Below are positions 7,164 to 15,339 of a stretch of 28,352 nt of DNA, piece by piece. The stretch spans positions 1 to 28,352 of the forward strand of contig CAZVAO010000012.1 in the NCBI GenBank assembly GCA_964625175.1, given 5' to 3'. This stretch comes from CAZVAO01 sp964625175 (lineage in GTDB: Bacteria; Bacillota; UBA994; PWPR01). The notes under the pieces are model-generated. The model did no database searches. It saw nothing but the letters and a program-made list of their open reading frames with translations, and was not told where the DNA came from. A program made the position numbers and the translations under genes. Positions within the stretch are counted from its first letter, which is position 1. The number at the start of each line of letters is the position of its first letter.

Positions 7164-7697
7164 ATGTCTAGAATAGGAAAGAAGCCTATTAGTATTCCAG
7201 CCGGTGTAGATGTGAAGATCGACGGGCATCATGTTGATGTCAAGGGTCCTAAGGGATCTTTATCTGGTGACTTCAACCTCAACATTGAGCTTAGCATGGA
7301 AGATCAACATATCGTTTGCAAACGTCCTGATGATCATTTCCAAAACCGAGCTCTCCACGGCTTAACCCGTAGCCTAATCGCCAATATGGTAGAGGGTGTT
7401 TCAAGCGGGTTTGAAAAAAGCTTACAACTAGTTGGTGTGGGTTACCGTGCCAGCAAAAAAGGTGATAACCTCGTGTTAACGGTTGGTTATTCCCATCCAG
7501 TTGAGATGGAACCACCTGCAGGCATCGAAGTAGATGTTCCATCTAATACCGAAATAGTTGTAAAAGGCATTGATAAACAAGCGGTTGGCCAATTTGCCGC
7601 ACAGATTCGTAAAGTCCGCGAACCAGAACCTTACAAAGGTAAGGGTATTCGTTATAAGGGCGAGCATGTGCGTCAAAAGGTTGGTAAGACCGGTTAA
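7164..7697 (+). CDS. rplF: 50S ribosomal protein L6
   Basis: L6 lies at the base of the L7/L12 stalk near the sarcin-ricin loop and the EF-G site. The product is 177 aa with the two tandem L6 folds. It starts SRIGKKPISIPAGVDV, and the second domain carries the signature PEPYKGKGIRYKGEHVR near residues 155-171. The SD is weak (AGGGGGTAG), but spacing and context are right. The spacer to rplR is 29 nt. Confidence 0.97.
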   Translation: MSRIGKKPISIPAGVDVKIDGHHVDVKGPKGSLSGDFNLNIELSMEDQHIVCKRPDDHFQNRALHGLTRSLIANMVEGVSSGFEKSLQLVGVGYRASKKGDNLVLTVGYSHPVEMEPPAGIEVDVPSNTEIVVKGIDKQAVGQFAAQIRKVREPEPYKGKGIRYKGEHVRQKVGKTG

Positions 7698-7726
7698 TCC
7701 GTGGCGACGGAAAGGAGTCGAATATT

Positions 7727-8095
7727 ATGCTGCAAAAAGCGGATCGTAATAAACTTCGTAAAAAACGCCATTATCGTGTGCGCAATCGTGTATCCGGTAA
7801 CATCGAGCGTCCGAGGTTAAATGTATATCGCAGTAACAAGCATATTTATGCCCAAATCATCAATGATGAAGAAGGTAGAACGTTGCTTAGCGTATCGACA
7901 TTAACACCCGAGATTGCTTCTGTTTGTGATAATGGCGGCAATGTTGACGCTGCCCGTATAGTTGGTAAACTGATTGGTGAGAAAGCTGTTGCTCTCGGGA
8001 TCACAAAAGTGGTTTTTGATCGCGGTGGCTATCAATATCATGGTCGCGTTGCTACTTTAGCAAACGCTGCTCGTGAAGCCGGTCTAGAGTTTTAA
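7727..8095 (+). CDS. rplR: 50S ribosomal protein L18
   Basis: L18 is a 5S rRNA-binding protein in the central protuberance. The 122-aa product has the basic N-terminal tail (DRNKLRKKRHYRVRNRVSG), RPRLNVYRSNKHIYAQIIND and the C-terminal VVFDRGGYQYHGRVATLANA. The SD is AAAGGAG, 29 nt after rplF. Its length equals the usual Gram-positive form (about 120 aa). Confidence 0.97.
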   Translation: MLQKADRNKLRKKRHYRVRNRVSGNIERPRLNVYRSNKHIYAQIINDEEGRTLLSVSTLTPEIASVCDNGGNVDAARIVGKLIGEKAVALGITKVVFDRGGYQYHGRVATLANAAREAGLEF

Positions 8096-8112
8096 CGGCG
8101 GGAGGAAATAGA

Positions 8113-8643
8113 ATGGAAAAGCGTCAAACCCAAAATAAACGTAATAATCGTAGAGATACTCAACCTAAGAGCGATTTGCTCGAAAAGGTAATTGAGATTA
8201 AGCCGGTTTCGAAAACTGTTAAAGGTGGCCGAATCCGTAGCTTCACAGCAATCGTAGCTGTTGGTGATGGCAAGGGTAAAGTCGGCGTAGGTTTAGGCAA
8301 AGCTCGTGGTGTTCCAGATGCTGTACGTAAGGCAATTGATACTGCTCGTAAGAGTATGGTGACGATTCCTATGGTAGGCACAACAATTCCTCATGAGGTT
8401 CTCGGTGTCTTTGGTGCTGGGAAAGTCATGTTAAAGCCCGCTTCTGAAGGTACAGGGGTTATTGCTGGAAGTGCTGCGCGTGCAATTTTAGAACTTGTTG
8501 GGATTCGTGATATTTTAACAAAATCACTGGGTTCTGCCAATAAAATTAACATTGCATATGCTACAATGAAGGGCCTTCAAGAATTGCGTACAGCGGAGCA
8601 AGTATCCGCTACGCGTGATAAAGAAATTGAAAGCTTACACTAG
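8113..8643 (+). CDS. rpsE: 30S ribosomal protein S5
   Basis: S5 is a decoding-fidelity protein at the mRNA entry channel and interacts with S4. The product is 176 aa. Its S5 double-stranded RNA-binding-like domain covers roughly residues 22-85 (RIRSFTAIVAVGDGKGKVG, VGLGKARGVPDAVRKA). The S5 C-domain follows, with LKPASEGTGVIAG and ARAILELVGIRDILTKSLGS. A lysine/arginine-rich N-terminal tail of about 20 residues precedes them. The SD is CGGGAGG. Confidence 0.97.
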   Translation: MEKRQTQNKRNNRRDTQPKSDLLEKVIEIKPVSKTVKGGRIRSFTAIVAVGDGKGKVGVGLGKARGVPDAVRKAIDTARKSMVTIPMVGTTIPHEVLGVFGAGKVMLKPASEGTGVIAGSAARAILELVGIRDILTKSLGSANKINIAYATMKGLQELRTAEQVSATRDKEIESLH

Positions 8644-8666
8644 GATCGGGAGGCCGTGTTATTATT

Positions 8667-8846
8667 ATGAAATTAACAATCACATTGTATAAAAGCCCGA
8701 TTGGCTATCGTCAAAAAACTAAAGATACAGTTAAAGCATTAGGTTTATCTAAGTTGAATCAAAGTGTCACACATAATGATACGCCGCAAATACGCGGAAT
8801 GATCAACAAAGTAAGACATCTTGTAACTGTTGAAGAGATTAATTAG
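8667..8846 (+). CDS. rpmD: 50S ribosomal protein L30
   Basis: L30 is a small protein that binds 23S rRNA between helices 38 and 42. The reading frame ATG 8667 to TAG 8846 encodes 59 aa. It begins MKLTITLYKSPIGYRQKTKD, continues KALGLSKLNQSV, and ends IRGMINKVRHLVTVEEIN, a clear L30 fold pattern. The SD GGGAGG is about 13 nt upstream, somewhat far, and no better in-frame start exists. The position between rpsE and rplO is the canonical one. Confidence 0.95.
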   Translation: MKLTITLYKSPIGYRQKTKDTVKALGLSKLNQSVTHNDTPQIRGMINKVRHLVTVEEIN

Positions 8847-8864
8847 GGGTCGGAGGTGTTACCA

Positions 8865-9305
8865 ATGAAGTTACATCAAATGAAACCCACAAAAGGTTCT
8901 CGCAAGAACCGCAAGCGAGTTGGTCGCGGTACTGGATCAGGTTTAGGAACTACTGCTGGGCGTGGTATGAATGGTCAAAACTCTCGTTCTGGTGGTGGAA
9001 CGTCACCTGGGTTCGAGGGTGGTCAAATGCCACTGCAACGCTTACTACCAAAACGTGGTTTTACAAATATTTTCCGCAAGGAATATGTTGTCATCAACCT
9101 TGATCAGCTCAACCTTTTCAATGATGGCGATACCGTCGACATTGAATTGTTAAGAAGTTATGGATTAGTTAACAATGTTAGACATGGAGTGAAAATTCTG
9201 AGCCGTGGTAAATTAGAGAAGAAGCTAACCGTAAAAGCGAATGCTTTCTCTAAGGCTGCTACTGAAGCTATTACTGCTGCTGGTGGTCAAACAGAGGTGA
9301 TCTAA
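8865..9305 (+). CDS. rplO: 50S ribosomal protein L15
   Basis: L15 is a late-assembly large-subunit protein with a long glycine- and arginine-rich N-terminal extension. I place the start at ATG 8865 (MKLHQMKPTKGSR, 146 aa) because the in-frame GTG at 8856 overlaps the SD itself (CGGAGG). The extension shows KRVGRGTGSGLGTTAGRG and GFEGGQMPLQRLLPKRGF, and the globular part follows. Its TAA is directly adjacent to the secY GTG, with the secY SD inside its last codons. Confidence 0.96.
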   Translation: MKLHQMKPTKGSRKNRKRVGRGTGSGLGTTAGRGMNGQNSRSGGGTSPGFEGGQMPLQRLLPKRGFTNIFRKEYVVINLDQLNLFNDGDTVDIELLRSYGLVNNVRHGVKILSRGKLEKKLTVKANAFSKAATEAITAAGGQTEVI

Positions 9306-10565
9306 GTGCTTAAGACATTACGCAATGCTTGGAAAATCCCTGATTTACGCAAGAAATTAATTTTCACCTTTGCTATGTTGACTATTTTCCGACTTGGGGC
9401 CCACATTCCTGTGCCTGGTATCAATAATGAAGCCTTGCGTAGTCTTTTTGAAGGTGGCAGCTTGCTTGGCTTCTTAGACGTTGTATCTGGCGGTGCACTT
9501 AAGAACTTTACGATCTTTGCCATGTCAGTAACGCCTTATATTACCGCATCCATTGTCATTCAGCTTTTAACCATGATTATTCCTTCGTGGGAAAAGATGA
9601 TGAAAGAGGGTGGCCAAGAAGGACGTAAGAAGCAAATGCAATATACACGTTACGCAACAGTCGTTTTAGCGTTTTTGCAAGCTTTAGCCGTAACATGGAA
9701 TATCAGAAACTATCTGCTGGTTCAAAGTTGGTCTTCTTATCTGTTAATATCGATGACCTTAGCCGCTGGTACAGCTTTCTTAATGTGGTTAGGTGAGCGA
9801 ATTACGGATAATGGGATTGGTAACGGTATATCATTATTGATCTTTACGGGAATCATTTCGCGTTTACCCGTTTCAGCTTACAACCTAGTTAGATCCGTTC
9901 AGATTGGTGAACATAGTATTTTCACATTAATCGGTGTAACGGTTGGTGCTGTTGTAATGATTGGTGCCGTTGTCCTCATTCAAGAGGGTAAAAGGCGTAT
10001 CCCAGTTCAGTATGCACGTCGAGTGGTTGGACGCAAAATGTATGGGGGTCAGAACACCCACATTCCTATGCGGATCAACCAAGCAGGTGTAATCCCTGTC
10101 ATCTTCGCCTCTTCTATTTTAATGTTTCCTCAAACAATTGCTGGTTTAAGCAGTTCGGATGGATGGATTAAAACGGTAGGTGAGGCATTACAAATGGGTA
10201 AACCGATTCACACAGTATTGTACATGTTGCTCATTTTTGGGTTTACTTATTTCTACACAACGATGCAGTTTAATCCACGTGATGTTTCCGATAATTTGAA
10301 GAAACAGGGTGGGTTTATTCCTGGGGTTCGTCCTGGGAAACCAACAACAGATTATATTTCTCGTATTTTATGGCGTTTAACGTTTGTTGGAGCTACTTTC
10401 CTTGCTTCATTAGTAGTTATCCCGATTATGTTAAACAGTGTTCTCAATGTACAGCTGGGTATTGCTGGAACAAGTCTAATCATTATGGTTGGTGTTGCTC
10501 TTGATACAGTTAAGCAAATTGAGAACCAATTGATGATGCGTCACTATGGCGGTTTCCTTAAGTAG
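9306..10565 (+). CDS. secY: Preprotein translocase channel subunit SecY
   Basis: SecY is the ten-helix membrane channel through which SecA-driven secretion and SRP-dependent insertion occur. The product is 419 aa, normal length. It has N-terminal WKIPDLRKKLIFTFAMLTIFRL, the periplasmic-plug region after residue 60, and the conserved cytosolic loops RRIPVQYARRVVGRKMYGG and NLKKQGGFIPGVRPGKPT that contact the ribosome and SecA. The start is GTG 9306 with zero spacing from rplO and SD GAGGTGA. The gene is followed 10 nt later by adk. Confidence 0.98.
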   Translation: MLKTLRNAWKIPDLRKKLIFTFAMLTIFRLGAHIPVPGINNEALRSLFEGGSLLGFLDVVSGGALKNFTIFAMSVTPYITASIVIQLLTMIIPSWEKMMKEGGQEGRKKQMQYTRYATVVLAFLQALAVTWNIRNYLLVQSWSSYLLISMTLAAGTAFLMWLGERITDNGIGNGISLLIFTGIISRLPVSAYNLVRSVQIGEHSIFTLIGVTVGAVVMIGAVVLIQEGKRRIPVQYARRVVGRKMYGGQNTHIPMRINQAGVIPVIFASSILMFPQTIAGLSSSDGWIKTVGEALQMGKPIHTVLYMLLIFGFTYFYTTMQFNPRDVSDNLKKQGGFIPGVRPGKPTTDYISRILWRLTFVGATFLASLVVIPIMLNSVLNVQLGIAGTSLIIMVGVALDTVKQIENQLMMRHYGGFLK

Positions 10566-10575
10566 GTGAATTAGT

Positions 10576-11220
10576 ATGAGAATCATATTAGTTGGCCCAC
10601 CAGGAGCTGGCAAAGGAAGTCAGGCCAAACGCCTGCATGAACGGTTTGGGATTCCACACATTTCCACTGGAGATATGTTTCGTAAAGCTTTACGTGAGAA
10701 AACTCCGATGGGATTGGTGGCCAAAACTTATATGGACAGCGGAGCATTAGTTCCGGATGATGTGGTGATTGGTTTAGTGGAAGAACGTCTGTCTGCAGAT
10801 GACTGTGCAAATGGTTATATGCTTGATGGGTATCCACGGACGGTTGCTCAAGCGGATGCCTTAGAAGCGTTGCTAAAAAAATGGGGTCATAAGCTTGATC
10901 ATGTGATCAATATTTCATCAAGGGACGAAGTCGTTGTTCAGAGATTAACAGGAAGACGTACTTGTCTAAACTGTGGTGCGACTTATCACACCATGTACAA
11001 TCCTCCAAAAGTGGATCAGGTGTGTGATGTTTGTGGTGAAGAAGTTGTGCAACGCGAGGACGATAGTGAATCCACTGTTTTGAATCGTTTGGATGTGTAT
11101 AAGAAGCAGACTGAGCCATTGTTGAATTACTATCGCGAACGCGGTTTATTACGTAATATCAATGGCGAGCAGAGTATAGACAGTGTATATATGGATGTCT
11201 GCCGATTGTTAGAAGGTTAG
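10576..11220 (+). CDS. adk: Adenylate kinase, zinc-lid type
   Basis: Adenylate kinase interconverts ATP + AMP and 2 ADP in the cytosol. The product is 214 aa. The P-loop is GPPGAGKGSQAKR at residues 7-19 (Ser15 where Thr is commonest), and the AMP-binding motif is DGYPRT (84-89). The LID domain has Cys130, Cys133, Cys150 and Cys153, the four-cysteine zinc site of Gram-positive long-form Adks. The position between secY and map is conserved in Firmicutes. SD GTAGGTG. Confidence 0.98.
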   Translation: MRIILVGPPGAGKGSQAKRLHERFGIPHISTGDMFRKALREKTPMGLVAKTYMDSGALVPDDVVIGLVEERLSADDCANGYMLDGYPRTVAQADALEALLKKWGHKLDHVINISSRDEVVVQRLTGRRTCLNCGATYHTMYNPPKVDQVCDVCGEEVVQREDDSESTVLNRLDVYKKQTEPLLNYYRERGLLRNINGEQSIDSVYMDVCRLLEG

Positions 11221-11225
11221 TTCGA

Positions 11226-11975
11226 GTGATTACCATTAAATCAGAACGTGAGTTAGATTGTATGCGTGATGCTGGTGCAGTGGTTGCTCACTCTCTACAA
11301 CTGGTACAAGACAACATTCGGCCAGGGGTTACTACTGCTGAATTAGACAGCCTAGTAACCGCTTACATGGAAAAAGTCGGTGCTATTCCTTCATTCAAGG
11401 GATACGGTGGCTTCCCCGCGGCGATATGTGCCTCAGTCAATGACGAATTGGTTCATGGCATACCGTCGTCTAGTAAAGTTTTACAGGATGGAGATATCTG
11501 TAGTGTCGATATCGGTGCGTTAGTCAAAGGCTATCACGGCGATGCAGCAAAAACATTTGCTGTTGGCGATATTACGGAAGAAGCTGCCCGGTTGCTTAAG
11601 GTGACTGAACAGTCTCTCATGGACGGTATAGCGGCTGCTACTGCCGGAGCCCGCCTGTCGGACATTTCGCATGCTATCCAGCGTGCTGCTGAAAGTGAAG
11701 GTTTTTCTGTAGTTCGTGACTATACCGGTCACGGTATAGGAAGCAACTTACATGAAGACCCCCAGGTTCTGAACTTCGGACCGCCCGGGAGGGGTGTAAA
11801 ACTTAAACCTGGGCTAACATTAGCTATTGAGCCGATGCTTAATGCCGGAGATTATCGAGTGAAAGAACTCGATGATGGATGGACTGTCGTTACACTAGAC
11901 GGGAGTCTATGCGCTCACTTTGAACACACAATCTGCGTTCGGGAGGGTCAGGCTGAAATCCTGACCAAATGGTAA
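11226..11975 (+). CDS. map: Methionine aminopeptidase, type I
   Basis: Map removes the initiator methionine co-translationally near the tunnel exit. The product is 249 aa, the compact type Ia form without an N-terminal zinc finger. The five metal ligands are visible: Asp95 (VDIGA), Asp106 (GDAAKTF), His169 (GHGIG), Glu202 (IEPM) and Glu233 (FEHT). His77 (VHGIP) is the substrate-contacting histidine. The start is GTG 11226, only 5 nt after adk, with a weak SD (GAAGG), which suggests coupling. Confidence 0.97.
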   Translation: MITIKSERELDCMRDAGAVVAHSLQLVQDNIRPGVTTAELDSLVTAYMEKVGAIPSFKGYGGFPAAICASVNDELVHGIPSSSKVLQDGDICSVDIGALVKGYHGDAAKTFAVGDITEEAARLLKVTEQSLMDGIAAATAGARLSDISHAIQRAAESEGFSVVRDYTGHGIGSNLHEDPQVLNFGPPGRGVKLKPGLTLAIEPMLNAGDYRVKELDDGWTVVTLDGSLCAHFEHTICVREGQAEILTKW

Positions 11976-12017
11976 TGTTAGTGGGAAAAATCAATCAGTA
12001 TAGAGGGGGTACCGTAA

Positions 12018-12236
12018 TTGGCTAATCAAAAAGCAATTGAAGTTGAAGGAAGAGTAATTGAATCTTTACCTAATGCTCGTTTCCGTGTAGAATTATCTAA
12101 TGGGCATTTAGTCTTAGCAACTATTTCAGGTAAAATTCGTATGCATTATATTCGAATTTTAACTGGAGATCGTGTAAAACTCGAACTGTCCCCATATGAT
12201 TTAACACAGGGACGAATCACTTACCGTTTCAAATAA
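12018..12236 (+). CDS. infA: Translation initiation factor IF-1
   Basis: IF-1 is an OB-fold (S1-like) protein that blocks the A site of the 30S subunit during initiation. The product is 72 aa, the exact family length. It contains AIEVEGRVIESLPNARFRVE and GKIRMHYIRILTGDRVKLE, and ends GRITYRFK. The start is a rare TTG (12018) preceded by GAGGGGG. The KOW-domain L14e-like gene found between map and infA in many clostridia is absent; only a 42-nt spacer is present. Confidence 0.97.
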   Translation: MANQKAIEVEGRVIESLPNARFRVELSNGHLVLATISGKIRMHYIRILTGDRVKLELSPYDLTQGRITYRFK

Positions 12237-12260
12237 GAGTAATCACAGGAGGTGCTGTCG

Positions 12261-12374
12261 GTGAAAGTAAGACCGTCGGTAAAAAAGTTTTGTGAGAAAT
12301 GCAAGATAATCCGCCGCAAAGGGCGGGTAATGGTTATATGCGAAAACCCTAAGCATAAGCAGCGACAGGGTTAA
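12261..12374 (+). CDS. rpmJ: 50S ribosomal protein L36, zinc-binding
   Basis: L36 is the smallest ribosomal protein and sits near the base of the L7/L12 stalk. GTG 12261 to TAA 12374 encodes 37 aa. It begins MKVRPSVKKFCEKCKIIRRK, and Cys11, Cys14, Cys27 and His32 form the family's zinc site. The SD ACAGGAGGTG lies upstream with a spacer of about 9 nt. Its place between infA and rpsM is canonical. Confidence 0.96.
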   Translation: MKVRPSVKKFCEKCKIIRRKGRVMVICENPKHKQRQG

Positions 12375-12389
12375 ATTGGAGGTGTTTGA

Positions 12390-12761
12390 ATGGCTCGTAT
12401 ATCAGGGGTAGACTTACCACGTGAGAAACGGGTTGTCATCGGTTTAACATATATCTATGGTATCGGCAGATCTCGCTCAGAAGAGATCTTGAAGAACACA
12501 CAGATCGATGAATCAACTCGTGTCCGTGATTTGACTGAGGTCGAAGTTAATAAATTGCGTGATTACATTGATGCCAATTATGTAATTGAAGGTGATCTGC
12601 GTCGTGAAGTGACCCAAAATGTGAAGCGCCTGATGGAAATCGGCTGCTATCGCGGGCTCCGTCATCGCCGTGGCTTACCAGTACGTGGGCAACGTACCAA
12701 AACAAATGCTCGTACTCGCAAGGGTAAGAAGAGAACAGTCGGCATTCGCCGCAAGAAGTAA
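12390..12761 (+). CDS. rpsM: 30S ribosomal protein S13
   Basis: S13 is a head protein that bridges to the large subunit and touches P-site tRNA through its C-terminal tail. The product is 123 aa. It has ARISGVDLPREKRVVIGLTY, the GIGRSRSEEIL helix-hairpin-helix, RGLRHRRGLPVRGQRTKTNA and a basic tail ending RRKK. SD TTGGAGG. It is the first gene of the alpha part of the operon proper. Confidence 0.97.
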   Translation: MARISGVDLPREKRVVIGLTYIYGIGRSRSEEILKNTQIDESTRVRDLTEVEVNKLRDYIDANYVIEGDLRREVTQNVKRLMEIGCYRGLRHRRGLPVRGQRTKTNARTRKGKKRTVGIRRKK

Positions 12762-12775
12762 GGAGGCAGGGTAAT

Positions 12776-13174
12776 ATGGCTAAAAAAGGTCGAGGAACAT
12801 CTCGTCGGCGACGTCGCGAACGTAAGAATATTGATTCCGGCATCGCTCATGTAGTATCAACGTTCAATAATACTCTCGTCACCATCACAGATAAATTTGG
12901 CAACACTTTATCTTGGTCTAGTGCTGGCGCACAAGGCTTTAAAGGGTCGCGTAAATCTACTCCATTTGCTGCAGGTGTTGCAGCAGAAACAGCTGCGAAA
13001 GCGGCTATGGAGCATGGTATGCGTACCATTGAAGTTCGTGTTAAAGGCCCTGGCCCAGGACGTGAGGCTGCTATCCGTTCATTGCAGGCTGCAGGACTTG
13101 AGGTTAACGCCATTGCTGACGTTACACCCATCCCGCATAATGGCTGCCGACCACCGAAACGTCGCCGCGTGTAG
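12776..13174 (+). CDS. rpsK: 30S ribosomal protein S11
   Basis: S11 lies in the platform near the mRNA exit and Shine-Dalgarno helix. The product is 132 aa with SGIAHVVSTFNNTLVTITD, the glycine-rich SWSSAGAQGFKGSRKSTP and the C-terminal PIPHNGCRPPKRRRV. A basic N-terminal tail (KKGRGTSRRRRRERK) is somewhat arginine-rich. SD AAGGAGG. 18 nt before rpsD. Confidence 0.97.
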   Translation: MAKKGRGTSRRRRRERKNIDSGIAHVVSTFNNTLVTITDKFGNTLSWSSAGAQGFKGSRKSTPFAAGVAAETAAKAAMEHGMRTIEVRVKGPGPGREAAIRSLQAAGLEVNAIADVTPIPHNGCRPPKRRRV

Positions 13175-13192
13175 TAAGGAGGAAGAGAAAAT

Positions 13193-13819
13193 ATGGCTAA
13201 ATATACAGGACCGGTTTGCCGGTTGTGTCGCCGTGAGGGTGTAAAATTATACCTCAAAGGTGATCGCTGCTATACAGGTAAATGCTCTTTCGAGCGTCGC
13301 GGTTATGCTCCGGGTCAACATGGGCGAGGACGCATCAGAGTTAGTGACTATGGTTTGCAGTTGCGTGCTAAGCAAAAGGCACGACGCATCTATGGTGTAC
13401 TCGAGAAACAGTTTCGTGGTTACTATGAAGAAGCTGCTAACGTCCGTGGCGTAACTGGTGAGGTTCTAATACAGATCCTTGAGAGTCGCTTTGATAATAT
13501 GGTTTATAGGGCTGGTTTTGCTGCCTCGCGTAGTCAAGCTCGTCAATTAGTGAGACATGGTCACTTCACTGTGAACGACAAGAAAGTAAATATACCTTCT
13601 TTCCGTATTAAAGCAGGCGATGTCATTGCTATTCGTCAAAAGAGTCGTGCATCAGTCTTAATCAAAGAGATTGCTGAAGCTTTGGGCGATCGTAGTACTC
13701 CGGAGTGGCTGGAAGTAAATGATACGACACTAACGTGTCACGTCGTTCGTCTTCCTGAGCGTTCTGAAATTGAGATTCCGGTAGAAGAACATCTAATTGT
13801 AGAGCGTTATTCTCGTTAG
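13193..13819 (+). CDS. rpsD: 30S ribosomal protein S4, zinc-binding form
   Basis: S4 initiates assembly of the 16S 5' domain and takes part in decoding fidelity with S5. The product is 208 aa. The N-terminal segment has Cys9, Cys12, Cys26 and Cys31 (VCRLCRREG ... CYTGKC), the zinc-containing C-plus variant. An S4 RNA-binding domain follows near residues 95-160 (SRFDNMVYRAGFAASRSQAR, LVRHGHFTVNDKKVNIPS). SD AAGGAGG. B. subtilis carries rpsD elsewhere, so its place here before rpoA follows the clostridial and E. coli arrangement. Confidence 0.97.
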   Translation: MAKYTGPVCRLCRREGVKLYLKGDRCYTGKCSFERRGYAPGQHGRGRIRVSDYGLQLRAKQKARRIYGVLEKQFRGYYEEAANVRGVTGEVLIQILESRFDNMVYRAGFAASRSQARQLVRHGHFTVNDKKVNIPSFRIKAGDVIAIRQKSRASVLIKEIAEALGDRSTPEWLEVNDTTLTCHVVRLPERSEIEIPVEEHLIVERYSR

Positions 13820-13876
13820 GTGTAAACGCCCTCAATTTTGTTGCTAACGCATAATTTGTATTCAGGAGGGTTTGCT

Positions 13877-14824
13877 GTGCTTGAAATGACAAAACCGTCG
13901 ATAACTAAAGTAATAGAGAATTTGGAAGAGAACTATGCCTGTTATGTCGTTGAACCTTTGGAAAGAGGTTATGGCACTACCCTTGGTAATGCTCTACGTC
14001 GGATCTTGCTTTCTTCGCTGCCAGGTGCAGCAGTAACACGTATCAAGATCGATGGTGTATTACATGAGTTTTCTACCATGGAGGGTGTTGTTGAGGACGT
14101 TACAGAGATTATTCTTAACCTCAAAAGCCTCAGGCTCCATCTTCATGGAGAAGAAGATATTGTTCATCTTAATATCAACGTAGAAGGCCCTGGTGAAGTT
14201 ACAGCTGCTAATTTTACTTCAGATAGTGATATCACAATCATCAATCCAGAGTTGCATATCGCAACACTGGATACCACAGGACATTTAGTAATGGATGTTG
14301 ATGTGGAAGTTGGTAGAGGATATGTTCCATCTGAAAGAAATAAGATAGCTGACCAGCCGATTGGCGTAATTCCGATTGATTCAATCTTCTCGCCTGCACA
14401 AAGAGTGAGTTACCGCGTTGAGAACACACGTGTTGGTCAAGATATTAATAAGCATAAGCTTACGATGGATATCTGGACCGATGGCCGTTTGTCTCCTGAT
14501 GAGGCACTTGGGCTGGCAGCGCGTATTATGAGTGAACATCTCAGCTTGTTTATCAACATGTCTGATACGGCTCGTGATACAGAGGTTCTGATTGATCAAC
14601 CTGAGGATACGATGGATCGCGTTTTGGAAATGCCGATCGAGGAGCTAGATCTTTCAGTTCGTTCGTATAATTGTTTGAAGCGTGCCGGTATCAATACGGT
14701 ACAAGAGTTAATTCTACGTTCTGAGGATGAGATGCTTAAAGTCCGAAACTTAGGTAAGAAATCACTTAATGAAGTGAGAGGAAAACTAAGCGATTTAGGT
14801 CTCAGCATGCGCGACTCAGAGTAA
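13877..14824 (+). CDS. rpoA: DNA-directed RNA polymerase subunit alpha
   Basis: The alpha dimer nucleates RNA polymerase assembly, and its C-terminal domain binds UP elements and activators. I choose GTG 13877 (MLEMTKPSI, 315 aa; B. subtilis 314), preceded by CAGGAGGG. The longer frame from 13838 would add 13 residues not seen in the family. The N-terminal domain has VVEPLERGYGTTLGNALRR, with RRILLSSLPGAAV just after. The C-terminal domain begins about residue 245 with VRSYNCLKRAGINTVQEL and RNLGKKSLNEV, the helix-hairpin-helix that contacts DNA. Confidence 0.98.
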   Translation: MLEMTKPSITKVIENLEENYACYVVEPLERGYGTTLGNALRRILLSSLPGAAVTRIKIDGVLHEFSTMEGVVEDVTEIILNLKSLRLHLHGEEDIVHLNINVEGPGEVTAANFTSDSDITIINPELHIATLDTTGHLVMDVDVEVGRGYVPSERNKIADQPIGVIPIDSIFSPAQRVSYRVENTRVGQDINKHKLTMDIWTDGRLSPDEALGLAARIMSEHLSLFINMSDTARDTEVLIDQPEDTMDRVLEMPIEELDLSVRSYNCLKRAGINTVQELILRSEDEMLKVRNLGKKSLNEVRGKLSDLGLSMRDSE

Positions 14825-14846
14825 ACAATAAGGAGGATATGTGATC

Positions 14847-15185
14847 ATGGGCTATCGCAAATTAGGCCGCCGATCCGATCATCGCCGAGCTATGTTGCGC
14901 AATTTAACCACTGACTTTCTTCGTCATGGTAAGATTGAGACAACAGAAACTCGTGCTAAAGAAGTTCGACGTCTAGCAGAAAAAATGATTACGTTAGGTA
15001 AACGTGGCGATTTACATGCTCGCCGCCAAGCGTTAGCATATCTCTTTGATGAAAAAGTAGTCGTGAGATTATTCGAAGAAATCGCACCGCAATATGCGGA
15101 TGTCAACGGAGGATACACACGGATCATCAAAGGCAATCCGCGGAGAGGCGATGCCGCACCGCGCGCTATCATAGAACTAGTATAA
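14847..15185 (+). CDS. rplQ: 50S ribosomal protein L17
   Basis: L17 surrounds the tunnel exit. I place the start at ATG 14847 (MGYRKLGRRSDHRRAM, 112 aa), the conserved N-terminus. GTG 14841, in frame two codons upstream, lies only 4 nt from the AAGGAGG. The core includes MLRNLTTDFLRHGKIETTET and RAKEVRRLAEKMITLGKRGD, and the C-terminus is NPRRGDAAPRAIIELV. It is the last gene of the ribosomal operon and is followed by two hairpins with terminator character. Confidence 0.96.
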   Translation: MGYRKLGRRSDHRRAMLRNLTTDFLRHGKIETTETRAKEVRRLAEKMITLGKRGDLHARRQALAYLFDEKVVVRLFEEIAPQYADVNGGYTRIIKGNPRRGDAAPRAIIELV

Positions 15186-15190
15186 ACACT

Positions 15191-15225
15191 GAGGGCCTGA
15201 TTTGTTATGAGTAAGGCCCTCTTCT
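15191..15225 (+). terminator. Hairpin after rplQ, possible terminator
   Basis: A perfect 8-bp GC-rich stem GAGGGCCT (15191-15198) and AGGCCCTC (15214-15221) encloses a 15-nt loop and is followed by the weak tract TTCT. The position 5 nt after the rplQ stop fits termination or 3'-end protection. The poor U-run means efficiency could be modest. Confidence 0.55.
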
Positions 15226-15276
15226 AGGTTTAAACTTAGCAGAAACGGACGGAAGTCGTCATCTGTTAGCGAAGCA

Positions 15277-15307
15277 GGGAGCGACACTGTGTCAGCTCCC
15301 TTGTTTT
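15277..15307 (+). terminator. Intrinsic terminator upstream of ecfA1
   Basis: GGGAGC-GACA (15277-15286) pairs with TGTC-A-GCTCCC (15290-15300), leaving a CTG loop and one bulged A, and is followed by TTGTTTT. This is a good Rho-independent terminator shape. It lies 32 nt upstream of ecfA1, so it either ends the ribosomal operon or attenuates read-through into the ECF genes. Confidence 0.75.
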
Positions 15308-15339
15308 CATACGAAGTAAAGTAGATAGAGGTATTAAGA

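Noticed and set aside
12897..13244. 115-aa + strand frame overlapping rpsK and rpsD
   Set aside because: It is a frame shadow of rpsK, without an SD and inconsistent with the tight operon layout.
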